A stretch of DNA of 64,000 nt from Gari tellinella (taxonomy: Eukaryota; Mollusca; Bivalvia; Cardiida; Psammobiidae). The stretch covers positions 53,545,623-53,609,622 of the forward strand of contig OV277861.1 of NCBI GenBank assembly GCA_922989275.2, in the 5' to 3' direction. This document shows positions 51,709 through 63,929 of the stretch, one piece after another. Positions within the stretch are counted from its first letter, which is position 1. Every line of letters starts with the position of its first letter. The notes beneath the pieces were generated by a model. The model ran no database searches. It was given only the letters and a program-made list of their open reading frames with translations, and had not been told where the DNA came from. Made by a program: the position numbers and the translations under genes.

Positions 51709-54700
51709 GTAAGAAAAATCCCAGATCAAGAGTTATCTACCTTTGAATTGCTGACAATGCCATATCTTACAGGGTTTACACTCTTGCAAGTTGCAACTAC
51801 ATTTTTCAATGGATTTTTATTATACTTGCACACAAAGTATATAGCTATAAGTTCTGGAATTATTGTTTAAATCTAATCATTGTGGCGATAGTTATCTTCT
51901 CTTGATATACTTTGAAATGCTAGAAAAGGCTTCATTTCAGTATTGTGCTCTAGTTTTCTGCCCTTGATGTACTCTACTATACTAGAATTATGCGGTTGTA
52001 TTACAAAATTGTTTACATGCTATACTACAAATTTGGATGGATTTAGATTAAGACGGGTGATACTCAAAGGTAAAGCTATCTGGCTTCATTACAACAGGTG
52101 AGCGATGTCAGGGCATTCAATGCCGTCTTGTCTTGTGGTTGTTTTAGACAAGTAGTAAATGTACTCTACTTTGAAATCTTTATTCCAGGACATCAGTGGA
52201 AAAGAGAAGCGCCGTTTTGAGGAAATGGCAGAAAAGGACAAGGCTAGATATGAAAGAGAGATGGCCAACTATGTCCCACCTGCTGGAACAACAGTCAGGG
52301 GTACAAAGAAAAGGACAAAGGACCCCAATGCCCCTAAAAGGGCCCTGTAAGTATGATAATCAGAATGTGTTAATTAGAACTTATAGAAGTACATGTACAT
52401 GTACATCCAGGTTTATCCATGGTTAATGTCCTGATGCAGGAGCAGCAACCACAGAGGAACTTGCACAATGCATGACAGAAAGGAAAGATTGGAGGTGCTG
52501 GCAACGTGTCCGTCTGCGGACGACCTGATGATGACATAGCAGGTTTTCAGTATTCTGGATATATACAGTTTATTATGCTCCCCTTTAGGGGGGGGGGGGG
52601 GGGGGGAAGCATATAGTCGACGCTTTGTCCGTCCGTTCCCACAATATGATAGATACGTGGCTAAAATTGTGTCCATAACCTAGACACATAATTGAAAAAC
52701 ATTAACCTGGCAGTTTCTTGTAACATTAACCTGGCCATTTCTTGTGACATTAACCTGTGGGACATAGGGTTAGGGGTAGGGTTAGCCTCCAGATCATTCT
52801 ATAACAAAGTTAGTATTCATTTATGTGGCTAACCGCACATATTTTAGCCACATAAAAGAGATACATGTACAATAAAGAAGGATATGGCCACTTAAATGGA
52901 GATTGTGGATACGTCCGTCCGTGCGTGCGTCTGTCTGTCTGTCCATGCTCACAAAATGATAGTTGTGTGGCTAAAATTGTTTCATCGGCTCTAAATGACC
53001 TTTTTGTGTCGATGGGCCGTAAAACACCATTCATTCATTCATTCATTCATTCTAAAATTGTTTCCATAACCTAGACACATAATTGAAAAACATTAACCTG
53101 GCCATTTCTTGTGACATTAACCCGGGTTAGCCTCCAGATCATTCTATAACAAAGTTAGTATTCATTTATGTGGCTAACCACATACATTTTAACCACATAA
53201 AAGAGATACAATAAAGAAGGATTTGTGGGTACGTCCGTCCGTCCGTCACGCTTTTTTGTCCGGAGCATATTTCCTTAACGGTACACCGTAACTTGAAGAA
53301 ACTTGCTACAGTGATAGAGAATGACAAAAGGAGGTGCAGTACACAAGAACCGTAACTCTCTCATTTCCCAATTTTGAATTATCTCCTTTTTATACGCCCG
53401 TCTTCAGACGGGACGTATTATGTCGTGGCTCTGTCCGTCCGTCCGTCTGTCTGTCCGTCCGTTAACTTTTTCATGTCCGCTCTCTAACTCAAACAAATTT
53501 AGTCTAATCCTTTTGAAACTTGGTCAGAACGTGTATGACCATAATATCTCGGTCAAGTTCGATAACCAGCAAGATTGACTCAGACATTCAAGAGTTATGC
53601 CCTTTTTTGTCAAAAACGGGCATATAAGTTTGTCCGCTCTCTAACTCAAACAAATTGTTTTTAATCCTTTTCAAACTTTGTCAGCATGTGTATGACCATA
53701 ATATCTCGGTCAAGTTCGATAACCAGCAGGATTGCCCCAGACATTCAAGAGTTATGCCCCTTTTTTCGTAGAAAACGGGCATATTTTAGTTTGTCCGCTC
53801 TCTAACTCAAACAAATTTATTTTAATCCTTTTGAAACTTTGTCAGCATGTTAATGACCATAATATCTCGGTCAAGTTCGATAACCAGCAGGATTGCCCCA
53901 GACATTCAAGAGTTATGCCCCTTTTTTCGTAAAAACTGGGCATATTTTAGTTTGTCCGCTCTATAACTCAAACACATTTATTGTAATCCTTTTGAAACTT
54001 GGTCAGCATGTGTATGACCATAATGTCTCTGTCAAGTTTGATAACAAGCAGGATTGCACGAGGCATTCAAGAGTTATGCCCCTTTTTTCTTAAAAAACGG
54101 GCATATTTTAGTTTGTCCGCTCTCTTACTCAAACAAATTTATTTCAGGCCTTTTGAAACTTGGTCAGCATGTGTATGACCATAATGTCTCAGTTATGTTT
54201 CATAACCAGCAAGAATGCCACAGACAGTTAAGAGTTATGCCCCTTTTTTCATCTAAAACGGGCATTTTTTAGTTTGTCCGCTCTCTAACTCAAACAAATT
54301 TATTCCAATCCTTTTGAAACTTGGTCAGCATGTGTATTACCATAATGTCTCGGTGATATACTATAACCAGCAGGATTGCCCCAGACATTCAAGAGTTATG
54401 CCCCTTATTTTGTCAAAAACGGGCATTTTTTAGTTTGTCCGCTCTCTAACTCAAATAAATTTATTCCAATCCTTTTGAAACTTTGTCAGCATGTGTATGA
54501 CCATAATGTCTCGGTCAAGCTCCATAACCAGCAAGATTGCCCCAGACATTCAAGAGTTATGCCCCTTTTATCGTCAAAAACGGGCATTTTTTTGTTTGTA
54601 GCTCTCTTTCTCAAACAATTTTATTCCCATCCTTTTGAAACTTGGTCAGCATATGACCCCTAACTTTCAGGGTTCTTCCCCTTTTGTTTTTACCTTGATA

Positions 54701-57700
54701 GGGTTTTGGTATGACTACATTCTAAGATCGTTTTGACGGGCGTATAATGTGCCCGGCTTGCGGTGCTCTTGTTTCTCATTAAAAAATCAATTTTGTCTGG
54801 AGCATATCTCTTGACTGTTACAACGTAAGTTGATGAAACATGTTACAGTGATAGAGGATGACTGAAGGAAGTGCAGTACACAAGAAGTGTAACTCTGTCA
54901 TCTCCCAATATTGAATTATCTCCCTTTTTCTAAAAATGCCAAACATTTTGTCCGGAGTATATCTCTTGACTGCTACACCCTAAGTTAATGGAACTTGATA
55001 CAGTCATAGATGGTGACATATGGAGGTGCAGTTCACAAGAACCATGACTCTGTCATCTCCCAATATTTAATTATCTCCCCTTTTCTATTTAAAAAAAATC
55101 AAATTTTGTCTGGAGCATATAGTCTGAGCATTGCATTGTTAGTTGATGAAACTTGATACAGGATGAAAGAAAGAGTTCTGTACTCAAGAACCATAACTCT
55201 GCCATCTCCCAAAATTAAATGTTCTCCCTTTTCTACATTTCTACAATTTAAAAAACGAAATTTTCTGCCGCATTGTAACTTGATGAAACTTGATTCCTAG
55301 TTAGAGGATGACAAAAAGAAGTGTAGTACACAATAATTATAACTCTGTCATCTCCAAATATTGAACTGCCTCCCTTTTTAAAAAAAAAAAATCATTTCTG
55401 TCTGAAGCATATCTCCTGAGTTTATGAAACTTGATACTTTGCTCACCTACTAAACATGCTATACCTTGGGGGTTTTCTTTGTGGGGAGCATCCATCGTTG
55501 GGAACGATATTCTTGTTTACCCATCTCTTGCTATTGGCGTATATTAATGCTTTTTGAAAACCATGTACAAAGACCCAGCTCAGGCAGCTCCTTAAGCGAG
55601 GCAGTTGTCTGATCAGGGTGTACACTGTTTTCTTATAGGATCTGACTTTTATCTCAACAAAAGTAAGCTCTTTCTGCATTTTGACTTGTTGATGGTTAAA
55701 TCAGACAGAAAATAACAGAGGCAATCTTTCAACTTAACTATTAGTCTGCTGCTTTATGCAACCTCCTTTTCTAGCACTAAATAAGGCACTGGGTTGATAA
55801 ATAACTTGTTCTGGACAATCTAAGAACAGTTTAAGAATAAACTTGTCCTGTGCAAGCATTATTGTGCCTGATCAGAGGATCCCACTGATAAGGGCCTGCA
55901 TTGTTTATGATTCAGCGATATTAAAGCAGATAGAAAGTAAAGCAGAATATGCACTTAGACACATTCTGCTTTACTTTCAACCTGCTTTAAGCTAACATCT
56001 GATATGATATAGAAAATAATTTTTAGGGTACATACATGTATTTGTATGTTAAAATGGAACTAGTATCATCACCGATTCAGTGGAGGACTATGCTAATGGG
56101 ATAATGAATTACATGTAATTGAAAACTGGAATTTCGCATGTGAAATTTCAGGGAGTCAATGCTGTACAGTGCTGGGTCTAGTGTTATTAAGCGTTTGGGT
56201 TGTTTTTGAGTCCAAGATCGTTCTCAAGCATTTGATTGGTCAGATTTAAGGCATAAGCTAAAGTCTATGCTGACAGCTCCTGATAAGGGGAGTATTTCAA
56301 AAAATAAAATCTTTATTTCTGCTTTAAACCCTATGGTGTCACAACTCGTTAGAATCGTCTGGAAGAGACTTCGAGACGATTCTAATTAGTAGAAACACTA
56401 TAGGATTTGGTGCTGAAATGAGTTGAGATAATGTTGAATTTGCTCAGTTTACTTTCTCTTATCTGGAGCTCTGTTTGCTTAGGAATGACCACAGACTTGA
56501 CCCACATATCATGTTGTGTTTCAGGTCAGCTTTCTTCTTGTTCTGTAATGATGAAAGACCAAAAGTCAGGAAGGAACATGGCGACTACACGGTTGCAGAG
56601 GTAGCCAAGGAGCTCGGAAAGAGATGGGGAAAAGTCACGGACAGAACCAAGTATGAGAAGCAGGCAGAGCAGGAGAAGAAGAAATATGAGATTGTACGTA
56701 TCCCAATCCACAGGGACCCGACACGATTGATCTTTGAGAGAAAAAGTTGTCAGAAGGTATATATAGAGACAAGGGGTACAACTGATCTTCAGTTTATTCT
56801 CACCCTATCTCGACAAAACCGGGCATATCATGAATAATAATTGTCGAAACGACACCCTTTTTGCATTTCTGTCTAGCTAATATAATGCCCTTCCATAAAA
56901 ACATAGCATAAAGTCATCTTTTAGCATGCATTTTCAACAGTAACTGCGTCTACTCACTGACATCACCGATTTTCGGAAAACGGGACAGGTGTTCGTTCAC
57001 AGCCGACACTGCACTGACCACTACTGTACGCTTGTTTGACGGTAATATCGAGCATGATAATCATACAGTTCCATATATATATATATACGATTTTTACACC
57101 GATCAAAGCTGATTTCTTCTCAAGTCATTGCCGTACCAACAACAAATTCGCATGTTTACCTTACAGGGACCCGACACGATTGACTTTTGAGAAAAAAATT
57201 GTCAAAAGGTATATATAGTCTTTAGAGTCTCTATTTTTACCTTCTGAAAGTTTTTTCTCTCTCAAAAATCAATCATGTTGGGTCCCTGTGGTCAAAAAGG
57301 TATATATGTGGAACTGTATGACTGTCATGCTCGATATAACCGCCTAAACAAGCGTACATTTGTGGTCAATGCTGTGACGGCTGTGAACGAACACCTGTCC
57401 CGTTTTCCGAAAATTGGCGATTTCAGTAAGTAGATACAGTTACTGTTCAAAGTGCATGGTTACAGCTGATTTTATGTTATATTTTTATGGAAGGGCATTA
57501 TATTAGCTAGACAAAAATGCAAAAGGGGTGTCGTTTCATTAATTACTATTCATGATATGCCCGCTTTTGTAGAGATTGGGTGAGAATATACTGACGATCA
57601 GTTGTACCCCTTGTCTCTATATATACCTTCTGACAATTGTTTTCTCTCAACAATCAATCGTGTCGGGTCCCTGTGTCCCAATCTTGAGAGCTTGATTTAC

Positions 57701-58654
57701 AGCCTGAAAAATTCTTATAACCCATTACCCCATAGCCTGTTTCTAGTGTTGATGATAGTTGACCACTTAAAGCAGGTTGATAGTAAAGCAGAATGAGCCT
57801 TAAGGCACATTCTTCTTTATTTTCTGCCTGCCTTAAGTTTCCATTTGTCATAATATAGAAAATATTTCTTATTATACACATCCATGACTGTATAAAATGG
57901 AACTGCTTCCTTCTGTTAAGAAATTAATTAAAGGCGTATTTATTGGGTAATGGAATGAATTAGTTGCCATGAACAAAAACTGTTTGTCAGAATGATATAG
58001 TGCTTTAAATTTTTAAAATTAAAAAAACAACAATCATGAATAGGCATAAATAGACTAGCCTTTAATGGAAACTCATATTGGCCATTTTAAGTTTCACGGA
58101 TGAACCCCTTATAGGCACCTCTACCTGCTCCTTGAAATAAACATAAAAAAGTTTTTTATTGCAAGTGGTAGCCTAAGGCGATTTACACTTCGCTTCGAAA
58201 GAAAAAATATTAACCAGTTGCCCCATAACTTGTTTCAAGTTTTGAAGATAGTAAGTTGACCACTTAAAGCAGTTTGAAAGGAAAGCAGAATGCGCCTTAA
58301 GGTGCATTCTGCTTTCCTTTTAGCATGATTTAAGCTAACATCTGTGAAAATCTTAAAAATATTTCTTATGATATTTAATCATGACTTTATAAATTGGAAC
58401 TATTTTCTTCAGTGGAGGAATAAATTGAAGGCAGTAAAATGCATATTTATGGGGTAATGAGTTTATGTATTTATTGTTTATGTTCACCTATTCCCGTTTA
58501 GGCAATGGCAGCTTACAAGGCGGGACTAGGAAGCCCACAGAAGAAGGCAGCGCCCTCTAGATCTCCAGCCAAGAAGCCGAAGGTGGAGGAGAGTGAGGAA
58601 GAAGATGAAGACGATGATGAAGAAGATGATGACAATGATGAAGATGACGAGTAG
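51559..58654 (+). CDS. HMGB-like gene 4, complete; exons 51559-51708, 52189-52346, 56525-56693, 58502-58654
   Basis: Predicted protein of 209 aa with Val17, Arg58 and Ala127, cysteines 22, 23, 45 and 110, and an Asp-to-Asn change inside the acidic tail. Introns are 480, 4178 and 1808 bp: intron 2 has the nested 1380-bp pearl-like element, and intron 3 a 967-bp palindromic element that starts 15 nt after the exon 3 donor GTACGT. Coding sequence and splice sites remain intact, but splicing efficiency of intron 3 may be reduced (inference). It shares Val17, Arg58, the nested element and the GTACGT donor with gene 1, and Ala127 with genes 2 and 3. Confidence 0.9.
52189..52346 (+). CDS. Gene 4 coding exon 2
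   Basis: Arg58 variant, identical in protein to gene 1 exon 2. Confidence 0.9.
52572..55515 (+). mobile_element. Pearl-like/HINE element in intron 2 of gene 4 with nested insertion
   Basis: ATTATGCTCCCC to ATATTCTTG. The left end has a 19-G run (52588-52606). Six CATT units are present. Interrupted at 53392 by the 1380-bp element. Confidence 0.6.
53392..54771 (+). mobile_element. Nested pearl-like element with 161-bp tandem core (gene 4)
   Basis: Same ends, same T-tract position and same 1380-bp length as the gene 1 copy, with scattered substitutions. The shared site means one insertion was copied with the array unit rather than two independent events. Confidence 0.75.
56525..56693 (+). CDS. 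Gene 4 coding exon 3, followed at once by a mobile element
   Basis: Box B core with Ala127. The acceptor context is CATGTTGTGTTTCAG, three bases shorter than in the others. Donor GTACGT at 56694. If the donor is missed, the frame runs 48 codons into the element before a stop. Confidence 0.9.
56701..57683. mobile_element. 967-bp palindromic hAT-like MITE with 8-bp target duplication
   Basis: Element 56709-57675 between two copies of TCCCAATC (56701-56708, 57676-57683); the other genes have TCCCAATC once. The ends CACAGGGACCCGACACGATT match in inverse, and the inverted arms extend for about 350-390 bp each (for example GGACAGGTGTTCGTTCACAG at about 56984 and its inverse near 57380). An 8-bp duplication with CA-GGG ends fits the hAT superfamily. 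No transposase frame is seen. Confidence 0.8.
57162..57290. mobile_element. Miniature copy of the same ends at the centre of the palindromic element
   Basis: ACAGGGACCCGACACGATTG opens and GGGTCCCTGTG closes a ~129-bp internal palindrome with the same terminal sequence as the outer element, including GGTATATATAG. It lies asymmetrically: the ~60 bp to its left (57099-57161) have no partner on the right. Nested insertion of a deletion derivative, or an aberrant foldback structure. Confidence 0.65.
58210..58461. repeat. Family 1 MITE before gene 4 exon 4
   Basis: Lacks the terminal TTAAAAG, like the gene 1 copy at 19549-19800. Confidence 0.6.
58502..58654 (+). CDS. Gene 4 coding exon 4, acidic tail with one Asn
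   Basis: The inner acidic run reads D-D-D-N-D because GAT has become AAT; a single charge is lost from the tail. Otherwise as gene 1. Confidence 0.9.
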   Translation, partial: AMAAYKAGLGSPQKKAAPSRSPAKKPKVEESEEEDEDDDEEDDDNDEDDE

Positions 58655-58667
58655 ATTGCCAAGGGAG

Positions 58668-59090
58668 TTAACCCATTACCCTATAGAATGTTTTTAGTAT
58701 TGAAGATAACTGACCTCTTAACCCTTAACCCCATTGCCTGTTTCTAGTTTTGAAGACAGGTGACCTCTTAAAGCAGGTTGAAAGTAAAGCAGAAGGCGCA
58801 TTCTGCTTTACTTTCAACCTGCTTTAAGGTATAATCTGCTAGAATTTAAAAACTTATTCTTGTGGTAAAAATTGGGGAAAGGATTAAAGCAGGTTATAAG
58901 TAAACGAGAATGCATTTCAAGGTACATTCTGCTCTAAATTCAGCCTGCTTTAAGCTACCATCTACTAAGAATATAGCTTATACAAGTCAAATGTATTTCT
59001 TATGGTACATGTGCATGGCTGTATAAAGTCAAACTATTTTCTTCAGCGGATGAATAAATGAAAGACATATTTATGGGGTAATGGGTTGAA
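58668..59090. repeat. Compound family 1 MITE, 3' of gene 4
   Basis: Counterpart of 864-1285 with two hairpins; the first right arm reads CTTTCAACCTGC. Confidence 0.6.
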
Positions 59091-60501
59091 CAGATCATTT
59101 CATTTGATGAACAAATGTGTCGTGTATATTGTTATTGTTATATATCATCAAACTCCAATCAGGCTAGTGTTCTATTATTCTTATATTTTGGCAAGAACTG
59201 TTTGGTGTTCAGTACAGTAAAATGTCTCTATTTTGACCACTAAATGGGGGTAATTATTGTAAGGTATTGAAGACAATAGGCTCATTGAAGCAATGTAAAA
59301 ATAAAACTGAAAACTCCTTTAGGAGCCTTCTGTTTTATTTTTACCTTGCTTAAATTGCCTTTATTCAATCAACTTTCTTTTAGGTGTCTTTAATAGAGGG
59401 ATTTTACTGTTTGTAATATAGGATAAGCATTATGGTTATTTTTTCAAACAATTTTTACATTAATAATATTATTGTTTCAATGGTCAGTTTAAAACTGGAT
59501 TGAGATATATATCTGAAAGAGTTATGGCTTAACTTTTTGTATGCTTTATTGCTTACGGTGACACATGGTAACATTGGCATTTATAGTTTGGATCCTAACC
59601 CTGCTTCATCTCACAGGGATCAAAACTTACACTCTGACCCTGTTTTGAAAAGAATATTTTAAAATTCTTTTTTTAAAAACAGAAGCAGATGAAAAGTGTT
59701 GCAGACGAGAAAATTTAATCAGCATGCAAAGAGTTCACAAGAAAAAAAGAGAGGGACACTGCTCAGTATAGTTAAGCAAATTAAACTTCTCATAAGCAAT
59801 AGCTTTGATTGTAAGAAAAAAATGGAATATTTATAAAGATATGACTGCTAAATGCAGGATAATATAAATGTTTTCTCAAAGCATGGCTAGTGAAATCAAA
59901 CAATGATATTGCTGACTACAGTAATAAGATGTCCTTTTAAATTTGTCCTGGGGCATTTCTCATAGAAAATGATTTTCAGTTGGATAGCTTAAAGCGTACA
60001 AAGAGTGAAAAAAAGAATACTGTAGATTCTTTCATTTCTTGAAAAATGGAACACGATTGTTAATCATGAGTTCTGAACTTGACCTAATTAAACATGTCTG
60101 TACCAGTTACCTGTGTATTATCAGGGAGAAATCCCACTATCTTTGACATCACTCAATTTGCATACAGAATATTTATACATGCTGACGTAATCATCTGCAT
60201 TTTATTTTAATCCCATAGAACTTAGTTTGTAATGAGATTTATCTTCCTGTTTATGCATGTATTTCTGTATTTTCCCATGAAAATTGTATTTTTGCCCCTG
60301 TTGACATTGAAATACTTAATGGCATAAATGTATTTGATTTAATGGAAATTAGGTAAAATGGACTATTCCAATATATAAGCATGGAAGAATCCACTGGGGG
60401 CAAATGGGTTAAGACCACAGGTAACTGGGTCAAGAAGCATAATAAGATACAAAATTGTTTATGATATCAGGACTGAGCGTTGTTCCGGTTAGAACTCATA
60501 T

Positions 60502-60727
60502 TTAACCCTTTCAACCCTACACCCCTCTGTAGAGATTACTGATTACATATGCAAACAGTGTAGACCCTGATCAGAGGGCTCCTACAGGAGCCCTCTGACC
60601 AGGGTCTGCACTGTTTATTTGTTGTCATATCAAAAGTGCAACAGTAGACGGGTTAAAAATACCTCTACTTTAAGAATAAAAAAGAATCATGATTCCCACA
60701 AGAGATGTTTAGGGTTGACAAGATTAA
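60502..60727. repeat. Family 2 MITE (last unit)
   Basis: Full stem; right end GACAAGATTAA. Confidence 0.6.
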
Positions 60728-61586
60728 CCCATTCTGAGTTTTAAATTATTTCTGTGTTCCACTTTTCATACTATATTCATCTTCATTGTTGTAAATACTC
60801 ATTTTTGTCATTTATTTGTTAAGCACTCTAATTTTAATTAGTTTTTTAAACCATTGTATTACTTTTCTTGAGAGACCAACCATTATGTAGGAATAAGGAT
60901 ATTAATTGGTAAGTAGCTGCTAAATGCAGGGATGAAGTAATGCAGAAAGTTCCTGCAGGAACTTCCTGTTTCACTTTAGTCCTTTATTGAGCAGTCAACC
61001 TGTTAATATTACAGATTTTAAGTCGCTCAAGGGAGGTAATTCTGCATACCATATTGGCTCATTAGAATTGTTGAAATAAAGAAGCTCTGTAAGTTAATAA
61101 CAGATTGACAATCCAATCCATATTTTGGGTTCACATGTAGATCATGGCATTTCTGTTAACCTAAAATTACGATATAACAAACAGAATCCTTATTAAAAAT
61201 GCATCTGATCAGGATCCAAAGTCATTATGACTGCAACATCTTCAAATGAAAAGGAGAAAGAGCCTCCGTTCAGGATTAAAGTACAATAAAGAGTTCTTAT
61301 TGTTTGTTACAGAGATTTTGAGCCAATATTGTACGAACTTTGTCGGCAAAAATTCATTGAAGACGTATGGGGAGTGGTATGGATAGGGAGCTATATTGAT
61401 GGTCGCAGGTTTTTTAGGCCTCGAGGAAAGTACCAGTAAACCCAAGTATCAATGCATTTCTACATTATGTTTCACTAAAGCCTGTTAGTGACAATTCTTA
61501 TGAGTAGTCACATTATAGACTTTGATGGAGATATATAAGGATTTTATTGCTTGAAAAAGATCAATACTCCTATCTGAAGATCACTG

Positions 61587-61797
61587 TTAGCCCTTTACTC
61601 AGCCTGTTTCTCGTTTTGAAGACTGGTGACTACTTAAAGCAGGTTGAAAGTGAAGCAGAATGTGCCTTAAGGCACATTCTGCTTTACTTTCAGCATACTT
61701 TAAGTTACCATCTGCTAGGAAAAAGGAAATATGTCTGTGTTCCATATTCATTTCTGTATAAAGAGGAACTATTGTTCTCAATGAAGGAATGCTTTTA
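61587..61797. repeat. Single family 1 MITE; neighbour absent
   Basis: The first element of the pair is present. Then GCTTTTAAAGGCATAAACC continues directly into the flank, where other units have a further ~250 bp between TTAA and GGCATAAACC. Confidence 0.65.
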
Positions 61798-62412
61798 AAG
61801 GCATAAACCTATGGAGTAAAGGGTTAATTATGCTGTATCACCCATACATCTAATGGATTGTTGCTGAACAGGTAGAGAGTACACGTAAATTGTATCAACA
61901 TAGATCACCTTACATATACTTCAAAATTCACATTTCCATGGTAACTTCATATTGTAAGTCAAATGCATATTGTATGTAGTCATTGTAATTGAAATCTACA
62001 TAGAAATAATCTCAAAAATATTTATTTTGGCAAATGTTGAAGGCTAGTTCTAAGCAGAGAAGCCCAGTCTAGTTCTGGTGTGAATGAAAGTGCTCAATCA
62101 TATGCGTGTATATATGCATTATGTATGAATAAAGTAGAAGTCAGGTAAGAAAAACAGCATATGTTTTTACTGTGAAATAAAATTATTTTACAGCACAGTT
62201 CCTTGTTTGTTCTTTTTGGCTGTTTAAAACATTGAATTTTACCCATAGGTATACTAATTATCTAACTGACTGTTGTCAGCTCACTTTAGTAAAAGCATGC
62301 CCAAAGTGCGCTTTAGTGACATTTTAACTCCCTTTTTAGCTCCAATATTTGAAGAATAGGTAAAGCTAATGCAGTCACGCTTGAAAGGGGGGGGGGGAGG
62401 TATTACTGGAAT

Positions 62413-62823
62413 CAGCCTGTCTGTCCTTGGTCGGTCTTCCAACAAAAGCTTGTGCATTGAACTCCTCCATTAGTTTCAACTGGAATAACTTGATACTTTG
62501 CATCAATGTTAATTTGGAGTAGTAGATGTGGGCAAGGTACAACTCTCAGGTGTCCCTGACCTATGGCCTTGAAATTGGTTGGTCAGTTTGTCTGCAAAAT
62601 CTTGTGCAGTGAACACCTTCAGTTTTGATCTGATTCGCCGGATACTTAGCATAAATGTTAATCTGGAGTAGATGTGTAAAACACAAATTTCAGGTCTCTG
62701 ATCTTGACCTCTTGCCTTGAAATGGTTGACCTGGTTTTAGCTCAATGTGAGCTATTGGGATTGCTCTGTGTCCGTCGTTTACAATTGCTTCAAATGTCTT
62801 CTCCTATACCGCTTGACAGATTT
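62413..62823. repeat. Module homologous to 4808-5221, single block
   Basis: One diverged copy of the CAGCCTGTCTGTCC block and the spacer to GACAGATTTCA, after which homology to the other units stops. Confidence 0.5.
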
Positions 62824-63885
62824 CAACCAAACTTTACAGAAATGTTCCTTGGGTAAGCTCTTTCAAATTTGTCCAAATAATTAAAAACAATGCAGAACTG
62901 GTTACCATGGCAACCAAAGTGAGAAAATAAGGAAATCTTAAAAAATCTTCTAGTCAAAGGCCAGAGCTTAGATATTTTGCACTTAGCATGGCCTACAGGT
63001 CCTCTATCAAGTTGTTCAAATTATGCCCCTTGGATCAAGATTGGTCAGTTTTACATAATAATTATATAGTGAAATTTTCAAATGTCTTCTTTCCTGAAAC
63101 TAATATGGCCAGAGCTTTGATATTCAATAAGGTGACACTTCAAGATGTCCTTCACTTATATTGTCCAAATGGTTCGGGTCCATTGAATATCTAGGTCAAT
63201 GGAGCTAACAATAGATTTTTTCAGTAAAAACTTAAAAAATCTTGTAAAAAAAACAAGGATAAGAGACATAGCATCGCCTACAGGTCATCTATCAAGTTTG
63301 TTAAACTTATGCCCCTGGGGTCACAGTATGACATAGAGTTATAAAGTGAAATGTTCAAACATCTCTGAAACTAATATGGCCATAGCTTTGATAGTTGGCA
63401 CTTCTAGATGTCATTTATGCACTTTGTTAAAAAGGTTCCGGTCTGTAGCATATCTAATTCACAGGAGCTAAAAATAGAATTTTTTCCATTGAAAAGGTAC
63501 AAAAATTTCTTGTCAAATACTACAAGGGCCAAAGTTTTTTAAAATATTTGGCACATAGCATCATCTACAGGTCCTCTATCAAGTTTATTAAATTATGCCC
63601 CTAGGGAAAAATTGGTGCCGCCCCGGAGGTCACAGTATGACAGTTACAAAGTGAACTTTTCAAGCACCCCTGAAACTAACATGACCAGAGCTTTGATATT
63701 CGGCATGGTGGCACTTCAAGATGTCCTTTATCTATATTGTTCAAATATCCAGTGAGTCTGTTGCATATCTAGGTCACCGGAGCTGCTTCTTCTTGTGTAA
63801 AACCCTTAGTACCCAGAGCTTAGATATTTGGCACATAGTATCATCTACATGGCCTCTATCAAGATTGTTAGAAATAGGAGTAAAA
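62824..63885. repeat. Diverged ~284-bp tandem repeats
   Basis: The phrase TACANGTCCTCTATCAAG recurs at about 62994, 63277, 63564 and 63845 (spacing 281-287), with CAGAGCTTAGATATTTGGCAC before it and TTATGCCCCTNGGG after it. This may be the remainder of the interspersed element of which other units keep only a rearranged piece. Confidence 0.6.
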
Positions 63886-63929
63886 AAAAGACCCCGCCCA
63901 GGACATTATATAAATATTAGATGGCAGTT

